The notes under the pieces were generated by a model. That model ran no database searches, was not told where the DNA came from, and was given only the letters and a program-made list of their open reading frames with translations. DNA of 5,671 nt, taken from UMGS1387 sp045646465 (GTDB taxonomy: Bacteria > Bacillota > Clostridia > Oscillospirales > CAG-382). This document shows, piece after piece, positions 1-5,567 of the stretch (positions within the stretch are counted from its first letter, which is position 1; every line of letters starts with the position of its first letter). Location of the stretch: contig JAZRKT010000016.1 in assembly GCA_045646465.1 (NCBI GenBank), positions 1 to 5,671 on the forward strand, in the 5' to 3' direction. Position numbers and translations under genes: made by a program.

Positions 1-36
1 GGAGAAAAGTATATGATAAAATAGCATTGTAAAAAT

Positions 37-69
37 GGTAAGCAGTTAAAACGGTAAGCAGTTAAGCAG
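37..69. repeat. TAAGCAG direct repeats (possible iterons or operator)
   Basis: GGTAAGCAGTTAA occurs exactly at 37-49 and again at 53-65, a 16-base period. A third, shorter copy, TAAGCAG, follows at 63-69, and an inverted copy (CTGCTTT) lies at 118-124. The third copy supplies the left arm of the hairpin at 64-126. Closely spaced direct repeats upstream of a replication operon can be iterons or repressor operators. Only two full copies are visible and more could lie left of the window, so the role is a guess. Confidence 0.5.
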
Positions 70-126
70 GTACAGGTATGTTCCATCCTATGGGATAGGT
101 ATGGGCATTTTCGGTACCTGCTTTTT
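64..126 (+). terminator. Long hairpin with T-run, probable intrinsic terminator
   Basis: AAGCAGGTAC (64-73) is perfectly complementary to GTACCTGCTT (114-123), and the T-run continues to 126. Inside the loop a second stem forms between 83-91 (CCATCCTAT) and 95-104 (ATAGG-T-ATGG, one bulged T) around a GGG triloop. The T-run lies only on the + side, so it would stop rightward transcription. It could end a gene lying left of the window, or act as an attenuator if the operon promoter lies further left. Confidence 0.6.
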
Positions 127-152
127 GTCATTTTTACGGAAAACAAAATAAT
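125..152 (+). promoter_or_regulatory. Candidate sigma-A-type promoter
   Basis: TTGTCA (125-130, five of six to the -35 consensus) and AATAAT (147-152, five of six to the -10 consensus) are 16 bases apart in an AT-rich stretch just after the first hairpin. The start point would fall near 159, just before the second hairpin. In such AT-rich DNA chance matches are common; TATAAA at 162-167 and TATTAA at 173-178 are other possible -10 elements with poorer -35 partners. Confidence 0.3.
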
Positions 153-164
153 TTACTCGGATAT

Positions 165-208
165 AAAACACGTATTAAGTCTATTAGGGACTTTTTGCGT
201 GTTTTTTT
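165..208 (+). terminator. Second hairpin with T-tract, possible attenuator of the operon
   Basis: AAAACACG (165-172) pairs with CGTGTTTT (198-205). After two further base pairs and a TT/TT internal loop, AAGTC (177-181) pairs with GACTT (189-193) around the 7-base loop TATTAGG. A T-tract runs through 202-208 and is interrupted by one G before more Ts. The shape is that of a rho-independent terminator. It lies between the candidate promoter and the first gene, so it may attenuate the operon. I see no clear antiterminator partner or ligand-binding fold. Confidence 0.45.
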
Positions 209-221
209 GTTTTGAGTAAGG

Positions 222-246
222 AAAGGAGGCTCATATGAGGTCTTAA
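222..246 (+). CDS. Three-codon minigene with strong ribosome site (leader candidate)
   Basis: AAAGGAGG (222-229 region) is a near-consensus ribosome site. It is followed at good distance by ATG AGG TCT TAA (235-246), which encodes only Met-Arg-Ser. It could be a translated leader or ribosome-parking minigene, a decayed remnant, or a chance start after a purine-rich stretch. The second codon AGG recurs after the start codon of the helicase, clamp and 189-aa genes. No function is claimed. Confidence 0.2.
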
Positions 247-292
247 ACAAGTTTTGCGGGAAACAAATTTTTAGAAGGAGGTTAAACAAAAG

Positions 293-367
293 TTGGAACC
301 AAAACTTAAACGAAGGAGGTATCTGCGTTTTGAGGGAAATGAACACTCTGTCCCCGATAACGTATAA
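293..367 (+). CDS. Putative 24-aa leader peptide overlapping the helicase start
   Basis: A consensus site AGAAGGAGGT (273-282) lies 10 bases before TTG at 293. This opens a 24-codon frame ending TAA at 365-367. The peptide begins MEPKLKRRRYLRFEGN and has a strongly basic first half. The frame contains the helicase ribosome site (313-320) and runs past the helicase start at 330 in another frame, so translating it would carry ribosomes through the helicase initiation region. That is a plausible coupling or attenuation arrangement. The alternatives are a chance frame, or a ribosome site left from a duplicated leader. Nothing homologous is recognised. Confidence 0.3.
   Translation: MEPKLKRRRYLRFEGNEHSVPDNV
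313..320 (+). promoter_or_regulatory. Ribosome binding site that selects the helicase TTG start
   Basis: AAGGAGGT at 313-320 is a full match to the anti-Shine-Dalgarno. It is 9 bases from TTG at 330 but 18 bases from the first ATG (339), so the spacing favours the TTG. It is the third GGAGG site in about 100 bases, and all three are followed within 40 bases by TTAAAC or a start codon, as if the leader had been partly duplicated. Confidence 0.75.
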
Positions 368-3300
368 CGACACAGTACAGGGTTTAAGACTAAGCTGCTA
401 TGCCGATACATTCGTGTATCACAAAGCAAGCGGCTCGGAGAGAAACCTTGTAGCAATGCGTTTTGGCGGATACCCCGAACAGGTCAGAGCGATGGCTGAT
501 GCACTGCGTAAAGGTGCAGGTGTTGAGGCAATCGTAGAAAATCACAAGATCATCTTACGGGCACAACACAATGCGTACAAAAGAAGCGTTACCCACGACG
601 GTATTTATGCCGAGGGTACCATGCTTGCACTTGACGATGAAAGCGGCGAAATGGAAGATGAGGAACAAATGGAGGTGGAAAATCCAAAGGCAAAGAGGAA
701 AATGTATATCTTCTGTGATGAAGGTGATACAGACTCTCTCTATGCAGAGCTGGATAAGAAATCGTCCATACCCCTCATTCCCGAATTCAAAGACTACATC
801 CTTGAGGAATGCTTTAAGCAGAAGATACTCGTTCAGCTTGAGGTACTCTCTGCAAGTGTACACTTTGACGCATATATGCTTGAAGTTCGTAATGATGAAA
901 AAGAGATCGAGGACATCGTAAACCAAGGTCTCAAACAAGGTAGGATTTCTATTCCGGGTGCAGTAAAGAACAGCGGCTTTGAAAACATTGCTACTGTTTC
1001 TCAGTACCTTAACAAGTACGGCATCACTATTGCGAATAGAATAAGGGAATCCTTTAATCCTCTCTTTGATCCGTCCAGAGAAACTATCTGCGACAGGATA
1101 AAAAGGATTAACGGAAACCTGAAAAAGAATGTGGGATATACTCTTTATCCCGCCCAGCTTGCCGTAGCTGAAGCAGTAAAACGCAGACTTGACAAATCAA
1201 AGGTCGGTCTGATTGTTGCGGAATGCGGCAGCGGTAAAACAAAAATAGGTTCTGTGGCTCTCTCGGCTCATCAGAACGGTAAGAAGTGCTTTAATGTAAT
1301 TCTTTGTCCTTCTCACGTCACAAAAAAATGGGTGCGTGAGATACAGGAAACTCTTCCAAACACAAAAGCACAGGTTGTATATTCACTCTCGGACATTGAC
1401 CGTGCCTATGACGAATACAAAAACGGCAAGGAAACAATGTATATCGTTCTCTCAAAGGAACGAGCAAGAGACGGATATATGCGAAAGCCTGTTGCTGTGT
1501 ATTCAAGGGTAAAGAAATGCTACATTTGTCCCTACTGCGGAAAGCCCATTATGATGGAGATAAATGACGACGGTACTCATTATAAAGTACACGCCGATCA
1601 GTTCTATTTCAAAAAGGAAACAACGCAGAACCACAAATGCGAGGAGTGCGGACACGTTCTCTGGGGCGTACTCAATCCCGATGACCACGATATCCGTCAT
1701 AACGATTGGGTAAAGATCGGCGGTTACGGCTTTGTGTACCGCAAATTTGCTCACAGACATCTTGAGAAAACAAAGGACCAAAAGGTACTCTTAAAGCTTG
1801 AGGAAATAATCTCAAATCCCGACCGTGTGTTTATCGCAAAAGGAGCATACAACAGATACTCCATGAGCGATTACATATCGGAACGCTTCAAAAGCATTGA
1901 CGGCTGCATTTTGGATGAATTGCACCAGTTCAAAGGTGACAGCGGACAGGGAGATGCGATGGAAACACTTGTTGGTTGCAGTAAAAAGGTTATCGGTATG
2001 ACCGCAACCCTTATTAACGGCTATTCAAGCGGACTTTTCTATCTGCTCTACCGCATAGTTCCTCACCTTATGAAGATTGACAACAAGGACTATGACAATC
2101 CGGGTGCATTCAACGGTGAATATGGCGTTACAGAGGCAACATACGAGCTTGAAGAAAGCGAGTTCAATGCCAACAGTAAAAGCCGCCGTAAGAAGCTCCA
2201 CGAGCGTCAGAAGCCGGGTGTATCACCTCTTGTATATTCACGGTTCCTTATCGACTGTGCAGTATTCCTTTCTCTTAACGATATGGGAAAGCATCTGCCT
2301 GACTATGAGGAAATACCAGTCGAGCTTAATCTCTCACCCGAGATTGAAGAGGAATACAAGAGAATTGAGAACTCTTACCGAAACTGTATGAACCGTCGTG
2401 ACGGCACATCAAGAAAGCTTATGTCAAGCTTTTTAAGTCTTCTCACAACATATCCGGATCAGCCATACGATGCCGAGCCGATATATTATCCAAAGAGTGA
2501 TGAAGCGGTGGTTGTTCCAAAGTCACTTTCAGACTTTGACGAACAGCACGAAAAGGACGTAGCTACACTTGATATTGTTAAGCGAAAGGTTGACAGCGGC
2601 GAGCGAGTGCTTATCTACACAAGCTGGGTAAAAATCGACACACAGGATAAACTCAAAAAACTGCTTGAGGAGCAAGGCTACAAGGTAGCACTTCTTGAAC
2701 AAAAGGTATCACCTGAAAAGCGTGAAGAATGGGTTTCAAAAAAGGTTGAGGCAGGAATTGATGTACTTATCACAAATCCGAGTCTTGTTGAAACGGGACT
2801 TGACCTCAATGCCTTTACTACACTCATCTACTACAACATCGGGTATAACTTATTCACTTTCCGTCAGAGTTCGAGACGGTCTTGGCGTATAAACCAGACA
2901 GCGCCCCGAATTGAAGTATATATCCTTTACTACAAGGGAGTTATGCAGGCAAGAGCAATTCGCCTTATGGCGTCAAAGCTTGCGGCTGCTACTCTTGTTG
3001 AGGGTAACTTCTCGGATGAAGGCTTGGCGGCAATGAGTGACTGTACCGATATGACTTCACAGCTCGCACGAGAGCTTACAAAAGGCATTCGTGACGAGGT
3101 TGAGGACGTAGGTGCAATGTTTAAGAAAATGGCTATTATCAAGGATACAACGGCACCTGAAGAGAATGAGGAAGATTACATCATTACAGATGATGTTACG
3201 GAAGGAGCAAAACCTGTTACATCTACAAAGGTTGAAACAGTCAAAATCCTTTCCGTTTCCGAAAAGCTTCAGAAGGCAATGCTCCTTGCAAAGCAGGCTA

Positions 3301-3389
3301 CAAGCAGTAAGGTAAAGTTGAGTTTCCCGGTAACAAACAATGAAGATGTGCCTGTCGGTACGCAGTTTACTCTGTTCGACGTGGCATAA
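330..3389 (+). CDS. Large SF2 helicase/translocase, Snf2-like C-lobe, with zinc ribbon and clamp-binding tail
   Basis: Predicted ATP-driven DNA translocase or helicase of 1019 aa. An N-terminal region of about 270 residues is unrecognised and has an acidic linker at 102-117. A Q-motif-like YPAQ ends at Q276. Walker A is AECGSGKT (297-304), motif II is DELH (529-532) and motif III is GMTATL (556-561). Motif IV is near RVLIYTSW (759-766), motif V is NPSLVETGLDL (816-826) and motif VI has Q846, R849, R850 and R853 followed by INQ. The stretch from motif V to the YYKG segment resembles Snf2-family C-lobes (GLNL...QxxxRxxRIGQ). Between the Walker A region and motif II sits a zinc ribbon with C397, C400, C403 and C437, C440. 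After an acidic linker (942-957) the tail ends in QFTLF (1012-1016), a sliding-clamp-binding motif. Start TTG 330 is chosen by ribosome-site spacing; ATG 339 is the alternative. All core ATPase residues are present, so it should be active. It is first in the operon, 15 bases before the clamp gene. The exact substrate is unknown. Confidence 0.9.
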   Translation: MREMNTLSPITYNDTVQGLRLSCYADTFVYHKASGSERNLVAMRFGGYPEQVRAMADALRKGAGVEAIVENHKIILRAQHNAYKRSVTHDGIYAEGTMLALDDESGEMEDEEQMEVENPKAKRKMYIFCDEGDTDSLYAELDKKSSIPLIPEFKDYILEECFKQKILVQLEVLSASVHFDAYMLEVRNDEKEIEDIVNQGLKQGRISIPGAVKNSGFENIATVSQYLNKYGITIANRIRESFNPLFDPSRETICDRIKRINGNLKKNVGYTLYPAQLAVAEAVKRRLDKSKVGLIVAECGSGKTKIGSVALSAHQNGKKCFNVILCPSHVTKKWVREIQETLPNTKAQVVYSLSDIDRAYDEYKNGKETMYIVLSKERARDGYMRKPVAVYSRVKKCYICPYCGKPIMMEINDDGTHYKVHADQFYFKKETTQNHKCEECGHVLWGVLNPDDHDIRHNDWVKIGGYGFVYRKFAHRHLEKTKDQKVLLKLEEIISNPDRVFIAKGAYNRYSMSDYISERFKSIDGCILDELHQFKGDSGQGDAMETLVGCSKKVIGMTATLINGYSSGLFYLLYRIVPHLMKIDNKDYDNPGAFNGEYGVTEATYELEESEFNANSKSRRKKLHERQKPGVSPLVYSRFLIDCAVFLSLNDMGKHLPDYEEIPVELNLSPEIEEEYKRIENSYRNCMNRRDGTSRKLMSSFLSLLTTYPDQPYDAEPIYYPKSDEAVVVPKSLSDFDEQHEKDVATLDIVKRKVDSGERVLIYTSWVKIDTQDKLKKLLEEQGYKVALLEQKVSPEKREEWVSKKVEAGIDVLITNPSLVETGLDLNAFTTLIYYNIGYNLFTFRQSSRRSWRINQTAPRIEVYILYYKGVMQARAIRLMASKLAAATLVEGNFSDEGLAAMSDCTDMTSQLARELTKGIRDEVEDVGAMFKKMAIIKDTTAPEENEEDYIITDDVTEGAKPVTSTKVETVKILSVSEKLQKAMLLAKQATSSKVKLSFPVTNNEDVPVGTQFTLFDVA
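3363..3377 (+). other. Sliding-clamp-binding motif QFTLF at helicase C-terminus
   Basis: The last eight residues of the helicase are QFTLFDVA. QFTLF (residues 1012-1016) matches the bacterial beta-clamp-binding consensus QL(S/D)LF at the Q, L and F positions. It is placed, as in many clamp clients, at the extreme C-terminus beyond a flexible acidic and polar linker. The gene that begins 16 bases after the stop encodes a clamp. Binding itself is inferred. Confidence 0.7.
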
Positions 3390-3404
3390 GAAAGGATAAA
3401 CAAA

Positions 3405-4598
3405 ATGAGGTTTACAGTAAACAGAAAAATAATGCTGGAGCATCTTAAAACGATGTCGGCAATGATACCCAAATCAAGTACAGTTCCCGAGCTCAAGGGC
3501 TTTCTTGTGGAAGCCAATGAGGACGATGGATATCTGTACCTTACGGCAAATTGCTTTGAAGCGGCAATACAGCGAAAGCTTACTGCAGGTATTGAATCAG
3601 GCGGATTTTTCGTGCTTGATGCCAAAATGCTTGTTGGAATACTCTCGCATCTTGCAGGTGATGAAACACACTTTGAGATGGAGAGTGCAGGAAGTGTAAA
3701 GATAACCGGTGAGAGCTGTACATACACAATGAACGTTCTTGACGGCAAAACCTTTCCACGTCCCGAAATTCCTTTTCCCGACGGTACTGTAAAGGTATCG
3801 GGAATAAAGAAGCTTTACGGTAAAACAAGCAGTGCTACGCATAAGGAAGTAACAAATATCTTAAGCGGTATTCATATTGAAATTACACCTAAAGGTATTA
3901 CGGCAACAGGCTGTGACTCAAGGTGTATTGCAACAGCCCGTCTTGAACAGGACTGTGGCGGCAGTATGGACTTTACCATTCCAAAGGCAACTTTATCATA
4001 TCTTGCATCCGCTGCAGGTGATGAAGAACTTGAAGTCGGAAGAAGCGGTACTTTCATTATCTTTATGAAAGAAGGTATGCTTTTCTCGGCAAAGAAAATG
4101 GCAAAGGAATATGTGAATACCGGAATGATACTTGATTCCTTAAAGCCGATGTACGAAGCAAAGCTTGAGTTCAAGGATTTCAAAGAGCAGGTGCAGTATG
4201 CAAGCGATATTTCGGCTATGGGTGTTGAGAACTCCTATGTAAGACTTGATTTCGGTGAGGAAAAGATTACTATTTCCACAACCAACGACGTCGGCTGTGC
4301 TACATATTCTGTAGGAGCAGTACGAATCAACGGTGACTCCGAACACAGCTTTTATTACCCTTCGGCAATGCTGAAGGATATATTCAAGACTGTTGACGGC
4401 ACTATGATTTTAAGTCTTGATAAGAGAGGTTATCTGCTTGTCTTTAACAAGTATGATAAATACCTTCTTACACCGATACCGGCTACAACTGTTGAAAAGC
4501 AATTCTTGAAATACGAGGAACACAAGAAAAAGGCACGCGGCGAAACAACGGATGCGGCTGTCAAGAAGACACGCTCTACTGCAAGGAAAGCGGCATAG
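3405..4598 (+). CDS. dnaN: DNA polymerase III beta sliding clamp (DnaN-like), element-encoded, with basic C-terminal tail
   Basis: A 397-aa homologue of the ring-shaped clamp that tethers DNA polymerase and other proteins to DNA. The N-terminus MRFTVNRKIMLEHL, the LYLTANCFEAAI segment (typical LxATDLEI), NILSGIHIE (151-159), TATGCDSRCIAT (166 onward; usual TATDGHRLA) and IPKATLSYL occur in the family order, consistent with three clamp domains. YLLTPIP (353-359) corresponds to the C-terminal pocket motif (MPMRL in E. coli) that receives client peptides. Canonical clamps end about here; this one continues for 38 residues, rich in Lys, Arg and Ala. The one-residue-longer TGCDSR turn also differs from the canonical GHR. 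Start ATG 3405 has GAAAGGA (3390-3396) 8 bases upstream. Being next to a helicase and away from dnaA or recF, it is probably an element-borne paralogue rather than the host dnaN. The family call is firm, but equivalence to host dnaN is not implied. Confidence 0.9.
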   Translation: MRFTVNRKIMLEHLKTMSAMIPKSSTVPELKGFLVEANEDDGYLYLTANCFEAAIQRKLTAGIESGGFFVLDAKMLVGILSHLAGDETHFEMESAGSVKITGESCTYTMNVLDGKTFPRPEIPFPDGTVKVSGIKKLYGKTSSATHKEVTNILSGIHIEITPKGITATGCDSRCIATARLEQDCGGSMDFTIPKATLSYLASAAGDEELEVGRSGTFIIFMKEGMLFSAKKMAKEYVNTGMILDSLKPMYEAKLEFKDFKEQVQYASDISAMGVENSYVRLDFGEEKITISTTNDVGCATYSVGAVRINGDSEHSFYYPSAMLKDIFKTVDGTMILSLDKRGYLLVFNKYDKYLLTPIPATTVEKQFLKYEEHKKKARGETTDAAVKKTRSTARKAA

Positions 4599-4603
4599 GA
4601 GGG
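4597..4603 (+). promoter_or_regulatory. Ribosome site overlapping the clamp stop codon
   Basis: AGGAGGG at 4597-4603 starts inside the TAG stop (4596-4598) of the clamp gene and lies 5 bases before ATG 4609. Ribosomes finishing the clamp therefore stop on the next gene's ribosome site, which suggests translational coupling. It also fixes the zinc-finger start at 4609 rather than any upstream in-frame codon inside the clamp gene. Confidence 0.7.
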
Positions 4604-4608
4604 ATTTA

Positions 4609-4971
4609 ATGAATAAACCTACTATCTGTCGATACTGCGGTGGAAAAGTGATACTTACAGACAGCAGTAAGATCTACGGCAAGGATTACGGCGACATTTA
4701 CCTTTGTACTACCTGCAATGCGTTTGTCGGAGTACATAAGGGCTCGGGAAAACCTCTCGGTACACTTGCGAACAGCATTCTTCGTACCAAACGCAAGGAA
4801 ACCCACGAGGTGTTCGATAAGTTCTGGAAAGACAATCATATGTCAAGAACCGAGGGCTACAAATGGCTGTCCGAGAAAATGGGACTGCCTTTTAAGTCTA
4901 CTCATATCGGATATTTCGAGATTGAAGAATGTCAGAAGGTAATCGAGCTGTGTCAGAGTAAGGCTGCGTAA
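4609..4971 (+). CDS. Small zinc-finger protein, DUF3268-like
   Basis: A 120-aa protein with one predicted four-cysteine zinc site: C7 and C10 (CRYC) and C33 and C36 (CTTC). Around it are the family-like features YGKDYGDIYLC, VGVHKGSGKPLGTLAN and, in the C-terminal half, a basic and aromatic segment (RKETHEVFDKFWK, then SRTEGYKWLSEKMGL) ending in EECQKVIELC. I recognise this as the small zinc-finger family Pfam calls DUF3268, common on phages and plasmids of Bacillota. No catalytic residues are evident and its biochemical role is not known to me; nucleic-acid or protein binding is the natural guess. It sits 10 bases after the clamp gene in the same operon, so it may be an accessory of the replication or repair complex. 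Confidence 0.82.
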   Translation: MNKPTICRYCGGKVILTDSSKIYGKDYGDIYLCTTCNAFVGVHKGSGKPLGTLANSILRTKRKETHEVFDKFWKDNHMSRTEGYKWLSEKMGLPFKSTHIGYFEIEECQKVIELCQSKAA

Positions 4972-4988
4972 AGAAAGGATTTAATATT

Positions 4989-5558
4989 ATGAGGGATGAA
5001 AAAACATTAAAACAAGTTATCGTTATGAGCGATATATCAGATGGACTTGTCATATCTTCGGCAATGGGAACCTACGTAAACTCATACTGTGCTCCCCGTG
5101 AGCGTTTCTATGAGTGTATGCTTTCAAAGAACATAAACGTACAGCATAATTTTACTTTGCTGTGCCTTGAATGGTTCAGAACACTTGCAATAACAGATGA
5201 TGTTGACGAGAGAAATATGGCATCACACGAGTTTGCGATTAAAGCCGTAAATGAGTACCGCTATGAATCTCTTGACAAGCGAATAGTATCATCAAGAGGT
5301 ATAAAACGCTACTTTGAGTTCGATTTCAGGGACGATGAGCAGGCGGCGGAGCTTCTTGAACGCTATCTTCGCACATCAAACGACAACGAGGAGTTTATGC
5401 ACGGAATGCTCCGTGTACATAAGACCTGTCAGCAGTTATTCTCAAGGTTATGCCTTGAATGGCTGAAGCGTGTGTCTGAGCTTCCTACAAGAAGAAAACA
5501 CTACGTTGTTCTTGCAAGAAAAGTTATGAAGCATTACACAAGATTTCCGATGATATGA
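4989..5558 (+). CDS. Hypothetical protein with internal duplication (two FxxxML...LCLEW units)
   Basis: A 189-aa soluble, probably mostly helical protein that I do not recognise. Start ATG 4989 has GAAAGGA (4973-4979) 9 bases upstream; the later in-frame ATG at 5025 has no ribosome site. Two units match each other: F40-x3-ML...LCLEW (58-62) and F136-x3-ML...LCLEW (154-158), with exactly 18 residues from the F to the LCLEW in both. Each is followed by a basic or polar helix-like stretch rich in R, H and K (to about 90 and 183). There are no signal peptide, membrane segments, cysteine clusters or nucleotide-binding motifs. The C-terminus is basic (RRKHY, RKVMKHY). It is fourth in the operon, 17 bases after the zinc-finger gene and 9 bases before the next. 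The role is unknown; a small helical adaptor or DNA-binding protein is possible. Confidence 0.75.
   Translation: MRDEKTLKQVIVMSDISDGLVISSAMGTYVNSYCAPRERFYECMLSKNINVQHNFTLLCLEWFRTLAITDDVDERNMASHEFAIKAVNEYRYESLDKRIVSSRGIKRYFEFDFRDDEQAAELLERYLRTSNDNEEFMHGMLRVHKTCQQLFSRLCLEWLKRVSELPTRRKHYVVLARKVMKHYTRFPMI
5106..5537 (+). repeat. Internal protein duplication within the 189-aa gene
   Basis: Residues 40-90 (5106-5258) and 136-183 (5394-5537) align with the pattern F-x3-ML-x9-F-x-x-LCLEW, 96 residues apart. At the DNA level the identical core TGCCTTGAATGG occurs at 5163-5174 and 5451-5462. The rest of the units has diverged, so this is an old gene-internal duplication rather than a recent one. Confidence 0.55.
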
Positions 5559-5567
5559 GGTGGAACT

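Noticed and set aside
1..32. Possible 3' end of an upstream gene (frame ending TAG at 22-24, or frame ending TAA at 30-32) and a TATGAT box at 12-17
   Set aside because: Only a few codons are visible in either frame, both frames are open to the window edge by chance as easily as by coding, and any -35 element for the TATGAT box would lie outside the window.
134..373. 79-aa minus-strand frame across the leader
   Set aside because: It is the reverse of T-rich hairpins and of the purine-rich ribosome sites, with a Phe/Leu/Lys-rich composition; no plausible start signal.
571..921. 116-aa + strand frame and the 127-aa minus-strand frame at 555-938
   Set aside because: Both lie wholly inside the helicase gene, whose frame has conserved motifs throughout. 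They have no ribosome sites worth noting and give low-complexity, shadow-like proteins.
3057..3748. Minus-strand frames of 128 and 159 aa over the helicase-clamp junction
   Set aside because: They oppose two well-supported genes, overlap each other, and show Cys/Phe/Ser-rich shadow composition.
4552..4608. 19-residue N-terminal extension of the zinc-finger protein from ATG 4552
   Set aside because: The frame runs back into the clamp gene without a ribosome site there, whereas AGGAGGG at 4597-4603 clearly serves ATG 4609, and the family begins a few residues before the first CxxC.
330..5558. Stop-codon reassignment, as seen in some gut phages
   Set aside because: TAA, TAG and TGA each end a full-length gene here directly before the next gene's start, and no gene is broken by an in-frame stop.
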